A stretch of 21,035 nucleotides of DNA, from the NCBI GenBank assembly GCA_934667575.1, contig CAKUME010000002.1, positions 1 through 21,035 of the forward strand, read 5' to 3'. The first letter of the stretch is position 1, and every line of letters begins with the position of its first letter. Shown in pieces: positions 13,511 through 21,035 of the stretch. The stretch is from an uncultured Eubacteriales bacterium (lineage in GTDB: Bacteria > Bacillota > Clostridia > Oscillospirales > Acutalibacteraceae). The translations under genes and the position numbers were made by a program. The notes below the pieces were generated by a model that was given only the letters and a program-made list of their open reading frames with translations, searched no databases and was not told the origin of the DNA.

Positions 13511-13991
13511 AGTTTTGCTTTGTGCGGTTCTGTTGATTAGTTTGTCCGCTCCTGCTGCTTGCTATGCTATAGATGTGTATGGCAGCACAACGGCAAATAG
13601 CTATGTTTCTTATTTGGCTGATTGTATGAAGAATTCGGCAGAGCATTATGTGATTTGGAGAAGTGGGGAAAATGAATATAAATTGGCTCATGGTGCTGAT
13701 CTCAGTTATAGCTCTGCTGGCTTTAGCGGGAGCGTTGGCATTACTACTCTATCATATGTTTCGGGCTATGGGGCGTCTTATAATTCGTATTATACGATCT
13801 CTTTTTCGGAAGATTCGAGCTTTACTCTTTTTAATCCGCGCGCTTATCTGATTTATTCTGACTTGGGCGGTTATCCGAATATTGCGGGAGGTGTGAAATC
13901 CTATGAAGTGCAAACGGTTGTTGTTGCGTTGGTTATTCCGTTTGTCTTTGCCCTTGTTGCTCTCATTTTGTCTGCTTGGCGTCGCCGTTAG
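13488..13991 (+). CDS. Secreted, C-terminally anchored phage protein, 167 aa (copy 2)
   Basis: Identical to the product of 8643-9146, with signal peptide and C-terminal anchor preserved; overlaps the ATPase gene by 23 nt and the pIII-like gene by 89 nt. Confidence 0.7.
   Translation: MRELRVIKVLLCAVLLISLSAPAACYAIDVYGSTTANSYVSYLADCMKNSAEHYVIWRSGENEYKLAHGADLSYSSAGFSGSVGITTLSYVSGYGASYNSYYTISFSEDSSFTLFNPRAYLIYSDLGGYPNIAGGVKSYEVQTVVVALVIPFVFALVALILSAWRRR
13672..13851 (+). CDS. Possible overlapping small membrane protein (copy 2)
   Basis: Same alternative frame as 8827-9006. Identity between the copies adds no support, since the whole unit is nearly identical. Confidence 0.28.
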   Translation: MNINWLMVLISVIALLALAGALALLLYHMFRAMGRLIIRIIRSLFRKIRALLFLIRALI

Positions 13992-14877
13992 TCCAGCTTT
14001 CGCGGATAGCGGTTTCACAATTGAATTTGCTGGTACGGTAAACTATGGTGGTATTGATACTACTACAAATATGATTGATTTGGGTAGTGGTCGATATGCC
14101 TTTACGTTGGCGGATTATCAGTCTTTTTTACTATCTGGTAAGTATTCTTTCTCGGCTGGGTTTTGGTATTCCGGCGAATTTCTTTTTGAAGTGCGAACTG
14201 GGCTTGAAAATTCTGAAACAAGCCTGGTTTGTACGCTTTCGGTCGGCAATTATTCTTCGGTTCTGCGCGGTTCTTGTACGACCGATAGTACGGGATATGG
14301 CGTTTGCTCTATACCGTTTAACTTCTGCCCGGATGCTTCTTTTGATACAAATATGATTACTTTGGCAGTGTCTTGTTCTGGTACTCCGTCTTATGGTTTG
14401 GGCACTGTGCGTCCTGTGTCGGTGTCCGTGCAATCTTCGGATGATCGGCAAACGTCCGTTATTGGTGGTTTTTTTGATAAGCTCGCCGATAAGATTAAGG
14501 GCTTTTTCGACGGTCTGCTTGATGGCATTAAGGGGCTTTTTATTCCGTCTGATGGATATTTTCAATCGAAGCAAGAAGAAATTCAGTCGGCGATGGAAGA
14601 TCGTTTAGGCATGGTTTATCAGGCGGGAAGTTTGCTTGGCGATGTTGTGAAGTCTTGTACTTCTGGCGCGGAAAAAGGTACAATTACTTTTCCGCAGGTC
14701 AAGTGGGAAGATGAGGTTTTGATCTCTGAGCAGGAAGTGCGGGTTATTCCGGAGGGGTTTGAGTTTTTACAAACAATCTGTAAAACGGTGACAACTATTG
14801 TTATTTGCTTGGCCTTTCTGAATATGCTCCGCTTGAAGTTCGAACAGTTTATGGGAGGGCCGTCTGATGGTGGTTGA
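13903..14877 (+). CDS. pIII-like adsorption/minor coat protein, 324 aa (copy 2)
   Basis: Identical to the product of 9058-10032. Receptor-binding proteins usually diversify fastest, so identity here argues that the two copies derive from one recent event and not from two unrelated infections. Confidence 0.72.
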   Translation: MKCKRLLLRWLFRLSLPLLLSFCLLGVAVSPAFADSGFTIEFAGTVNYGGIDTTTNMIDLGSGRYAFTLADYQSFLLSGKYSFSAGFWYSGEFLFEVRTGLENSETSLVCTLSVGNYSSVLRGSCTTDSTGYGVCSIPFNFCPDASFDTNMITLAVSCSGTPSYGLGTVRPVSVSVQSSDDRQTSVIGGFFDKLADKIKGFFDGLLDGIKGLFIPSDGYFQSKQEEIQSAMEDRLGMVYQAGSLLGDVVKSCTSGAEKGTITFPQVKWEDEVLISEQEVRVIPEGFEFLQTICKTVTTIVICLAFLNMLRLKFEQFMGGPSDGG

Positions 14878-15139
14878 AGCAATTATCAATGCGTTGTCGG
14901 GGTTGTTTTTGGCTCTGTTGTCTGTGATTGATATTCCGGATATGCCTGAGTCGATTCAATCGGCGGTCGCGACTGTTACGCAGTATTTGGGCGCGGGGTA
15001 TGGTGTGTTATCTAACTTTGTGGATATGTCCATTGTGGGGCCGTTGTTGCTTGCTGTTGTTGTTATCGATGCAGCTTATCATGTCTACTTGTTTGTGATG
15101 TGGATTCTGCGCAAGCTGCCTTTCTTGGGGATGTCGTGA
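14867..15139 (+). CDS. pVI-like membrane protein, 90 aa (copy 2)
   Basis: Identical to the product of 10022-10294; same 11-nt overlap with the pIII-like gene. Confidence 0.62.
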   Translation: MVVEAIINALSGLFLALLSVIDIPDMPESIQSAVATVTQYLGAGYGVLSNFVDMSIVGPLLLAVVVIDAAYHVYLFVMWILRKLPFLGMS

Positions 15140-15154
15140 TGGGAGGGGGATGGT

Positions 15155-16069
15155 TTGCTTTCGTACTGGAATGAGGTTGTGTCGGATGGATTAACTTATT
15201 CGGTTGATATGGTTACGCTGCGCGGATCGTTTCCAGCTATGGTTATGGATGATTGGACGTTGCCCTGGTCAATGTCGATTAAGTTTTTGGATGCTTTTGT
15301 TTCTCGGCTGCATTATTTTGAACAGCTTGGGCATTGGGATTCGCAGCATTTTGATTCTTTTTCTTTCTTGAGTTATCGGGATATGTGGACGGTTACGACT
15401 TCAACGGGGGTTGCTAAGTTCTTTTTTGGATTTCAGGGCTATCAAGATGATGCGCGCGATCTTTGGAAGATACAGTTCAATCCGAATAAACTGTTGCCGA
15501 ATGATGGGCTTGTTAGTCTTGTGCGGTGGGTTTGTGATGTATCAAAGAAAAGTTCGCCGCCGTCTATTGCATCGGTTGATGTTGCTGTTGATCTTGCTTG
15601 TGCCAGATCGTATGCATTTATGGTTAAGGATGAACGGAAGTATCAGCTTGTGATGAATAGTACGGAAGATAAAACGGAATATCTTGGCTGTCGCGGCAAA
15701 ATGGGATTTTGCAAGCTTTATAATAAGTCACTTGAAGCGCAGCTCTCTGAACCCCTTACTCGTTTTGAGATTACGCTTGATTTTGGGGATGGAACGTGTG
15801 TGTGTGATTTAAATCGGCTGCGTCGACTTGTACCGATTGTTTGGGTACTGCGCGATCAGCTTACTTTGGATGCGTCCATGATCTCTGGCTCTGATCTGGT
15901 GATTTTACGTCATTGCTTGCAATATCCGGATGCCCTGTCGTTGCTGGGGCGGCGGAAAAAACAGAAAGTTTCGGAGCTTATTTCTCGTCTTGCTGGTAAG
16001 TTGGATTTAGATTTTATGATTTGGGTTAAACAAATTTATGATTTGAGGGAGTTGTTGCTTTTTGGATGA
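15155..16069 (+). CDS. Rolling-circle replication initiator, PF02486/RstA type (copy 2)
   Basis: 304 residues from TTG, identical to the copy 1 initiator, with the candidate Tyr residues and Asp residues preserved. No second origin hairpin follows copy 2, so replication started at its origin (11688-11718) would run into host DNA. Confidence 0.82.
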   Translation: MLSYWNEVVSDGLTYSVDMVTLRGSFPAMVMDDWTLPWSMSIKFLDAFVSRLHYFEQLGHWDSQHFDSFSFLSYRDMWTVTTSTGVAKFFFGFQGYQDDARDLWKIQFNPNKLLPNDGLVSLVRWVCDVSKKSSPPSIASVDVAVDLACARSYAFMVKDERKYQLVMNSTEDKTEYLGCRGKMGFCKLYNKSLEAQLSEPLTRFEITLDFGDGTCVCDLNRLRRLVPIVWVLRDQLTLDASMISGSDLVILRHCLQYPDALSLLGRRKKQKVSELISRLAGKLDLDFMIWVKQIYDLRELLLFG

Positions 16070-16292
16070 TGTTGTGAAATGTATGATCTATGAATATCTG
16101 TTTCGCTGTCTGGATGATGAAACAAATAATATTCGTTCTTTGGATAATCGCATTTCTTCAAGCCCCTTTCCGGCTGTTGCGTCTGATTATGTTGACTATG
16201 CATTTGCTATAGCGCGCAAGCAACACGTTGAAGATTTGGTTCGGGGGGTGTCATTGATTATTGGTCAGTACGATAATGCGACAAAACAGTAA
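16062..16292 (+). CDS. Terminal phage ORF, 76 aa (copy 2)
   Basis: Same protein as 11217-11447. Its TAA stop lies in the right attachment core, so the reading frame closes correctly even where phage meets host. Confidence 0.6.
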   Translation: MDDVVKCMIYEYLFRCLDDETNNIRSLDNRISSSPFPAVASDYVDYAFAIARKQHVEDLVRGVSLIIGQYDNATKQ

Positions 16293-16294
16293 TT
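16282..16294. other. Right prophage attachment junction (attR)
   Basis: Phage arm CAAAACAG and the core TAATT (16290-16294), then host TTGTATAATTGC. Adjacent genes on both host sides end before the junctions, so no host gene is split. Confidence 0.75.
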
Positions 16295-16357
16295 TTGTAT
16301 AATTGCTAAGAATCCGAGCGCCCCGTGCCGGGCTTGTGTGGCCGGACGGCTCATCAC

Positions 16358-16403
16358 AAAAAAATCGCCCCCGGCCTCAGCGGTTTTCCGCCTTGGCCGG
16401 GGG
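16358..16403 (-). terminator. Intrinsic terminator after the CapA-type gene
   Basis: A perfect 9-bp GC stem (16368-16376 with 16395-16403) is followed on the minus strand by CGATTTTTTTG. It lies just past the stop codon at 16412 and separates host transcription from the prophage. Confidence 0.85.
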
Positions 16404-16411
16404 TTCATTCG

Positions 16412-17599
16412 TTATTCGTCCACCGGAATTTTCTGCATCTGTTCGATCTTGCGGCGATAAACCTCCGCCTGCGGAATGCGCTGCGCGTATTGCACGCGGA
16501 ACAGCGTGCGCAGCATGTCGTTGTGCGCCTCGCACTGGAAGTTATTGAGCACATGCGCCGCGCGCTGCCGCTCCTCGTCGTTCGCCAGCCCCTCCGGATG
16601 GAATCCAAAGGTCAAAAAGTCGGTATACCCCGCGGCAATCATGCTCCAGCCCTCGGCCAGCGCGTCCAGCTCCGCATCATCGGCAAGCGGTGCGGACAGC
16701 TCATCCAAATAATGCAGCACCCGCGCCCTTTGCGCGCCTTGCAGCAGCGTCACACCGTCCGGCTCCTGCCGATACGGCAGCAGTTCAAAGCGGGCGGGCG
16801 CGCCTTTTTCGAGCGTCAGCCGCGTCAGATAGCCGTAGCTCCATGCGTCGCGTGCCGGAATCATATCCAACGTTGGAAAATACAGGTTCCCCATGCTGTA
16901 CACGATCGGCGCGCCGTGATAATATTCCGCTCCCTGCATGCAGTGCGTGTGCCCCGCGATCACCGCGTCGGCGCCAAACTCAACGAACAGCCGGTAGCGC
17001 TCGACCGTGCGCGGCGACGGATACGGGTTCTGCTCGTTGCCGCCGTGGAAAAACACCACCACAAAGTCCGCCGATTCCTTTGCCCGGCGGATCGCATGGT
17101 AGGCCCGGCCCATCGCAAAGACCGCCGACCCCGGCTCCGTGCGCGACGCGCCGCCAAATTCGTTTTCGCACATGCCGATCACCGCCGTGCGCAGGCCGTT
17201 TTGATCGATCATCAGCGGTTCATAGGCGCGGGCAATGGTTTCGCCTGCGCCAAAATACGGGATCCCCCGCGCCTGCAAATTTGCAAACGTGTGATGCATG
17301 CCGCTCGTCCCGTGATCGCCGAAGTGGTTGTTCGCCAGGCAGACCGCATCGAACCCGCCCGCGCGCACCAAGTCGGCATTTTCGGGCCAGCCGTAAAGGC
17401 ACGGCCCGGATTTCACGATCGGCGCAACCTCTGCATCGGTCAGCAGCGGATTTTCCAGGTTTGCAATGGCATAATCGGCGCCCGCGGTCACGGCGGCCAC
17501 CTCCGCCATAATTTTTTTCGCGTTTGCGCCGCTTGTGCCCGTTTTGTTGTTGTGCGTGTTGATATCGCCGCCAAACACCATGGTGAATTTTTCGTTCAT
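16412..17599 (-). CDS. CapA-family metallophosphatase-like protein
   Basis: 395 residues of the bacterial capsule synthesis CapA family (PF09587), a calcineurin-like metallophosphoesterase fold; family members act in poly-gamma-glutamate or cell-surface polymer metabolism. The metal-site motifs are in order: GGD (10-12), ANLENPL (46-52), LANNHFGDHG (88-97), FFHGGNE (183-189), AGHTHCMQG (215-223) and YSMGNLYF (234-241). There is no signal peptide, whereas many CapA proteins are exported or anchored, so this one may work in the cytoplasm or on a soluble metabolite. The ATG lies within the stop of the upstream hydrolase gene (ATGA, 4-bp overlap), so the two are translationally coupled. Confidence 0.85.
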   Translation of the reverse strand: MNEKFTMVFGGDINTHNNKTGTSGANAKKIMAEVAAVTAGADYAIANLENPLLTDAEVAPIVKSGPCLYGWPENADLVRAGGFDAVCLANNHFGDHGTSGMHHTFANLQARGIPYFGAGETIARAYEPLMIDQNGLRTAVIGMCENEFGGASRTEPGSAVFAMGRAYHAIRRAKESADFVVVFFHGGNEQNPYPSPRTVERYRLFVEFGADAVIAGHTHCMQGAEYYHGAPIVYSMGNLYFPTLDMIPARDAWSYGYLTRLTLEKGAPARFELLPYRQEPDGVTLLQGAQRARVLHYLDELSAPLADDAELDALAEGWSMIAAGYTDFLTFGFHPEGLANDEERQRAAHVLNNFQCEAHNDMLRTLFRVQYAQRIPQAEVYRRKIEQMQKIPVDE

Positions 17600-18729
17600 T
17601 CCGGCTTCCCCAAATCGAATGCGAGCGGCAGCCCGGCCATCACGCGGTCCGCGTTGTCCTGAAGGAACGGCCGCCCGGCGCGCACATCTTCAATAAAATC
17701 GAAGAAAATTTGATAGTCCCGCACCTCATGATAGTGCACACGATCGCGGAACACGCATGCAATGTGATCCTCCGCGCCCAGCGCGCGATACACCGCGCGG
17801 GCCGCGCGATAGGTTTGGTAGCTTCCGCGCGGATTGCCCCAAATATCGTTGATGCAGTCCGTTTCAAGTAGCCAGCGCGGCGCGACCGCCGCCTTGAGAA
17901 AATGCTGGTCAAACGGCAGCTCCGCTTCGCGGCCGACATAGGCGGGCGCATCCGGCCCGAGCCAGAACGGAATCACGCGCACCAGATCGGCGAGCGTTTC
18001 GCAGGCGTGGTCATGCTGCGGGCTGTCCGGCGCTTCGTGCTGCTCATAGCGGAAGCAGCCCGCGCCCGCCGCGCCCGAGCAGTTGGTGTTGCAAAATGTG
18101 ATGCGCGGGTCGGTGGCCGCCGCGAGCAGCGTGGTTTTGCCGCCGCGCGAATGGCCGGTGACGGCAATCGCCTGCGGGTCGATGAGCTCCGGCAGCTGCA
18201 TCAGCGCGTCCACCGCGCGGTGGTAGCCCCACGCCCACGCCGCCAGCGCGCCGAACCGGGCTTCGGGATACACTTCGTATAAGCCGCCGTGGCGCGCATG
18301 GCTGCGTGCATCGCGGAACACGTCCATCGCGAGCACCGTGCGGTTGAAGCTCCCCACCGCAAAGCCGCGTTGGTTCGCATCGCGCACCACTTCGTCGTTC
18401 AAATAGCGGAAGCAGCCGTCGCCGTCGAGCACCACCGGGCACGGGCCCTGGACATCCCGCGGCAGGCGCAGCTTCAGCTCAAAGCGCACGGTTTTTTGCC
18501 GGGTGCCCGCCGTGATCAGATAGGTTTTTACCTCGCTGTCCACAAACAGCGGCAGCAGCTCAAACACCTCCGGCTCTGGCGGCATGCCGCCATAGAGCAG
18601 CGGCACCACATCGGCAAGCAGCTCTGCGCGCTTTTGCGGCCATTGCGCCGAATCCGTCATGCGCGAGCCATCGTGCATCCGCAGCGGGTCGGGCAGTTGG
18701 CCCAGCACACGATCATACGAAAAATCCAT
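17596..18729 (-). CDS. Alpha/beta hydrolase related to CE15 glucuronoyl esterases
   Basis: 377 residues. The nucleophile motif GHSRGGK (192-198, Ser194) and the following DPRITFCNTNCSGAAGAGCF resemble the G-C-S-R-x-G-K and ESGAGG segments of CE15 esterases, which cut the ester between lignin alcohols and glucuronic acid in xylan. H332 or H334 in RVHYHEVRD is the likely catalytic His; Asp or Glu is not assigned. No signal peptide is present, so a cytoplasmic role on imported sugar esters is more likely than direct attack on plant wall. GAGGG lies 6 nt before the ATG. First gene of a two-gene operon with the CapA-type protein. It may equally be an esterase of another sugar acid. Confidence 0.72.
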   Translation of the reverse strand: MDFSYDRVLGQLPDPLRMHDGSRMTDSAQWPQKRAELLADVVPLLYGGMPPEPEVFELLPLFVDSEVKTYLITAGTRQKTVRFELKLRLPRDVQGPCPVVLDGDGCFRYLNDEVVRDANQRGFAVGSFNRTVLAMDVFRDARSHARHGGLYEVYPEARFGALAAWAWGYHRAVDALMQLPELIDPQAIAVTGHSRGGKTTLLAAATDPRITFCNTNCSGAAGAGCFRYEQHEAPDSPQHDHACETLADLVRVIPFWLGPDAPAYVGREAELPFDQHFLKAAVAPRWLLETDCINDIWGNPRGSYQTYRAARAVYRALGAEDHIACVFRDRVHYHEVRDYQIFFDFIEDVRAGRPFLQDNADRVMAGLPLAFDLGKPE

Positions 18730-18773
18730 ATTCGTCCCTCACTTTTTCCGTTCAAAAATAGGTTTACAGCTTT

Positions 18774-18802
18774 ATTTTACACGCGTGAGGGGCAAAATGC
18801 AA
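18774..18802 (-). promoter_or_regulatory. Promoter for the hydrolase-CapA operon
   Basis: On the minus strand, TTGCAT (18797-18802) and TAAAAT (18774-18779) are separated by 17 nt. ATTGCGAAAAAG lies just upstream (18805-18816), the same word as upstream of the sugar-binding promoter. Shared control is possible, but the word is short and A-rich. Confidence 0.55.
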
Positions 18803-18900
18803 CCCTTTTTCGCAATAAAACAAATTTTTCGTGCGAATTGCAATCTTTTATTGTTAATATCACGCTTTTGCTCCGTCACATCCCCCATTTTCCCTTTGTG

Positions 18901-18985
18901 GACGCTCGAAAACGGCGCGCCCACCCACTTTGCACTGCTGCGGCAAGGCGCGCAAAAGGCGCGGGGGCCGCATTGTTTGGATGAG
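18901..18985 (+). pseudogene. Relic of a second CapA gene
   Basis: The plus strand here matches the coding strand of the CapA gene in two blocks: about 35 of 39 bases (18902-18940, against 16778-16816) and about 40 of 45 (about 18942-18985, against about 16699-16743). A net 33-nt deletion lies between them. It translates in frame to TLENGAPTHFALLRQGAQKA, compared with TLEKGAPARFELLPY...LLQGAQRA in the intact protein. No CapA sequence is visible on either side, so this is a gene fragment, in opposite orientation to the intact gene. The rest of 18730-19063 holds only the promoter and the ATPase terminator. Confidence 0.75.
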
Positions 18986-19014
18986 CGGACAACACTGCCC
19001 GCGGCACGCCGCGC

Positions 19015-19048
19015 AAAAAAGCGGCGCCCCGTTTCACCGGAACGCCGC
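19015..19048 (-). terminator. Intrinsic terminator after the P-type ATPase
   Basis: Arms 19021-19030 and 19039-19048 form a 10-bp stem with two G-T pairs, loop GTTTCACC, followed on the minus strand by TTTTTT (19015-19020). It begins about 16 nt past the ATPase stop. Confidence 0.8.
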
Positions 19049-19063
19049 CCTGCATTGCATTCG

Positions 19064-20938
19064 TTATTTGATCCGCATTGCGCGCATCGCGTTGATCACC
19101 GCGAGCACCATCACGCCCACGTCGGCAAAAATCGCGAGCCACATGCTTGCCATACCCAGCGCACCCAAGATCAGGCAGACGGCCTTGACCGCCAGCGCAA
19201 ACACAATGTTTTCGCGCACCACATGCAGCGTGTGCACCGCAATGCGCATGGCCAGCGAGATCTTGAGCGGATTGTCGTCCATCAGCACCACGTCGGCTGC
19301 TTCAATGGCGGCATCGGAGCCCAGCGCGCCCATCGCGATGCCCACATCCGCGCGCGAAAGCACCGGCGCGTCGTTGATGCCGTCGCCCACGAACGCCACC
19401 TTTTCTTTTTCGCCCTTGGCGGCCAGCACCTGCTCCACCACCTGCACCTTGTCGCCCGGCAGCAGCTCGCTGTGCACTTCGTCAATGCCGATTTCGTCCG
19501 CCACGCGCGCCGCCGCCGCCTTCACGTCGCCGGTGAGCATGATCGTGCGCTTCACGCCGCGCTGCTTGAGCTGCGCGAGCGCTTCCTTCGCGTCCGGCTT
19601 CACCACATCCGAAATGGTGATATAGCCCTGATACGCGCCGTCCGCCGCCACGAACACCTCGGTGCCGGCGTGCGGCGTTTCGGGCGGCACCACGCCCACG
19701 CGCGCCATCAGCTTGCCGTTGCCCGCATACACCGTGCGGCCGTCCACCGTGGCCTTCACGCCGCAGCCGGTGATCTCCTCAATGCCGCTCACGCGCGTCA
19801 GGTCGATTTCGCGGCCGTAGGCGCGCTTGAGGCTTTGGCCGATCGGGTGATTCGACGCGCTTTCGGCAAACGCCGCTTCCTCGAGCAGCGCGTCGGCCGT
19901 CACACCCGCCGCCGGGAACACCCCCGTGACCTCGAACACCCCGCGGGTGAGCGTTCCGGTTTTGTCGAACATCATGTATTTTACATCCGCGAGCGCCTCA
20001 AGGTAGTTCGAACCTTTGACCAGCACGCCGTTTTTGGACGCGCAGCCAATGCCCGCAAAAAAGCTCAGCGGAATCGAGATCACCAGCGCGCACGGGCAGC
20101 TGATAACCAGGAACGTGAGCGCGCGCACGATCCAGTCCGTCCACTGCGGCGGCAGTCCCATCAGCAGCCGCACCACCGGGCCCAGTACCGCCAGCGCCAG
20201 CGCGCCGTAGCACACCGCGGGGGTGTAGTAGCGCGCGAACTTGGTGATGAAGTTTTCGGAGCGCGATTTTTTCATGCTCGAGTTCTCCACCAAATCGAGG
20301 ATCTGCGACACGGTGGATTCGCCGAACTCCTTGGTGGTGCGAATGTGCAGCTCGCCCGTGAGGTTGATGCAGCCGCTGATCACCGCGTCGCCCGCCTGCG
20401 CGTCGCGCGGCACGCTTTCGCCCGTGAGCGCGCTGGTGTTCAGCGTGGTGCGGCCGTCGGTGATCACACCGTCGATCGGCACCTTTTCGCCCGGGCGCAC
20501 AATGATCTCGGTGCCCACCTCCACCTCATCGGGGTCCACGCGCACGAGCTTGCCGTCCTGCATCACGTTCGCGTAGTCCGGCCGAATGTCCATCAGCGCG
20601 GCAATGCTGCGGCGGCTTTTGCCCACCGCCACGCTCTGAAACAGCTCGCCGATCTGATAAAACAGCATTACCGCCGCGCCCTCGCGAAAATCGCCCAGCG
20701 CCAGCGCGCCCACGGTGGCCACCGCCATCAAAAAGTTCTCATCAAACACCTGTCCGTTGCGAATGCCTTTCGCGGCGCGCCAAAGAATGTCGTATCCGAT
20801 TACAAAATACGGAACCAAATAGCACACCACGCGCACCGCCTGCGGCAGCGCGAGCACCGTGTCGAGCACCCACACCGCGGCCAACAGCACCAGCGCCGCA
20901 ATAATGCGAATCAAAACTTTTTTCTGCTTCTTGTTCAT
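19064..20938 (-). CDS. Zn/Cd/Pb-exporting P1B-type ATPase
   Basis: 624-residue heavy-metal P-type ATPase that exports soft divalent metals across the membrane. The CPC motif in the metal-transport helix (C281-P282-C283 in SCPCALVIS) places it in the P1B-2 (ZntA/CadA) group. The phosphorylated Asp is D325 in DKTGTLT; SNHPIG is the HP nucleotide-binding motif; GDGINDAPVL is the hinge; the last helix ends the protein. The start ATG (20936-20938) has GGGAGGG 8 nt upstream; a longer reading from 20962 lacks one. No N-terminal HMA domain is present, although most relatives carry one; the upstream gene 36 nt away seems to supply it. Likely an operon expressed under metal stress, but the promoter is beyond the window. 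Confidence 0.92.
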   Translation of the reverse strand: MNKKQKKVLIRIIAALVLLAAVWVLDTVLALPQAVRVVCYLVPYFVIGYDILWRAAKGIRNGQVFDENFLMAVATVGALALGDFREGAAVMLFYQIGELFQSVAVGKSRRSIAALMDIRPDYANVMQDGKLVRVDPDEVEVGTEIIVRPGEKVPIDGVITDGRTTLNTSALTGESVPRDAQAGDAVISGCINLTGELHIRTTKEFGESTVSQILDLVENSSMKKSRSENFITKFARYYTPAVCYGALALAVLGPVVRLLMGLPPQWTDWIVRALTFLVISCPCALVISIPLSFFAGIGCASKNGVLVKGSNYLEALADVKYMMFDKTGTLTRGVFEVTGVFPAAGVTADALLEEAAFAESASNHPIGQSLKRAYGREIDLTRVSGIEEITGCGVKATVDGRTVYAGNGKLMARVGVVPPETPHAGTEVFVAADGAYQGYITISDVVKPDAKEALAQLKQRGVKRTIMLTGDVKAAAARVADEIGIDEVHSELLPGDKVQVVEQVLAAKGEKEKVAFVGDGINDAPVLSRADVGIAMGALGSDAAIEAADVVLMDDNPLKISLAMRIAVHTLHVVRENIVFALAVKAVCLILGALGMASMWLAIFADVGVMVLAVINAMRAMRIK

Positions 20939-20974
20939 CGCTACACCCTCCCGGCTCTGCAACGCCGCACGATC

Positions 20975-21035
20975 TCACAAAAAGATCTCGCAGTCGTCCT
21001 CCACCTTTTTGCAGTTGCGGTAAGCTTCCTGCATC
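20975..21035 (-). CDS. C-terminus of a probable HMA metal-binding protein (partial)
   Basis: Only the last ~19-20 codons are visible, ending CKKVEDDCEIFL. This resembles the closing strand of heavy-metal-associated (HMA) domains that precede CadA/ZntA ATPases. The stop is at 20975-20977, 36 nt before the ATPase ATG, so the domain would be a separate protein that hands metal to the ATPase or senses it. An ArsR-type regulator is the main alternative; too little is visible to exclude it. Confidence 0.5.
   Translation of the reverse strand, partial: MQEAYRNCKKVEDDCEIFL

Larger units (their letters stand above)
11445..16294 (+). mobile_element. Inovirus prophage, copy 2 (4,845-bp unit, head to tail)
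   Basis: Every feature of copy 1 recurs at +4,845 with identical predicted proteins. The only differences I found are C6635/T11480 and G6637/A11482, both in the hairpin beside the attachment core. All genes are intact, so neither copy is a decaying remnant. The right end is TAATT at 16290-16294, after which GC-rich host sequence resumes. Confidence 0.93.

Noticed and set aside
6600..16294. Tandem copies as an assembly artefact
   Set aside because: Different host flanks at each end, a distinct internal junction and two base differences between copies favour a real tandem; read spanning is still the decisive test.
16325..17662. Plus-strand 445-codon frame opposite the CapA gene
   Set aside because: No domain or start signals; CapA motifs on the minus strand are unmistakable.

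Overview
The window looks like chromosome from a GC-rich member of the Clostridia (Firmicutes, probably an Oscillospiraceae-like gut organism). The reasons are an LplA/LplB-type sugar ABC transporter beside a membrane-spanning AraC regulator, a Zn/Cd P-type ATPase apparently preceded by a separate metal-binding domain protein, GGAGG-type ribosome binding sites, and sigma-A promoters with 17-bp spacers. Genus cannot be read from the sequence alone.

Left host segment (1-6599): the start of a sugar ABC permease (minus strand, cut by the window edge); a lipoprotein sugar-binding gene (minus) interrupted by one in-frame TAG; a divergent membrane-anchored AraC regulator (plus); and a PIN/NYN-like nuclease with a long Pro/Ala-rich arm (plus), ending in a strong terminator. 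The intergenic region ahead of the permease and the one between the binding protein and the regulator are diverged copies of one ~300-bp divergent-promoter cassette. The copy at the permease has kept a consensus plus-strand promoter but has no regulator gene behind it.

Centre (6600-16294): two head-to-tail copies, 4,845 bp apart, of a complete filamentous phage (inovirus) genome. Each has an XRE repressor, a divergent operator/promoter, a small basic/acidic early protein (candidate ssDNA-binding protein), a pVIII-like major coat protein followed by an intrinsic terminator, a 45-aa membrane protein, a Zot/pI ATPase, two secreted and membrane-anchored proteins (the larger pIII-like), a pVI-like membrane protein, a PF02486-type rolling-circle initiator and a short terminal ORF. 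A non-coding region carries three strong hairpins, one of which looks like a pT181/ICEBs1-type nick site. No integrase is encoded. Only two base differences between copies were found, both in the hairpin next to the left attachment core. The tandem layout would let the initiator nick in one copy and terminate in the next, releasing a circular genome without excision, as known for CTXphi in Vibrio cholerae. No secretin is present, as expected for a host with a single membrane.

Right host segment (16295-21035, all minus strand): a CapA-type metallophosphatase overlapping by 4 bp the end of a CE15-like alpha/beta hydrolase; an intergenic region holding a relic of a second CapA gene in opposite orientation; a Zn/Cd/Pb P1B ATPase; and the C-terminus of a small probable HMA metal-binding protein. 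Host genes next to the prophage on both sides point towards it and end in terminators, so the insertion lies between convergent genes and breaks none.
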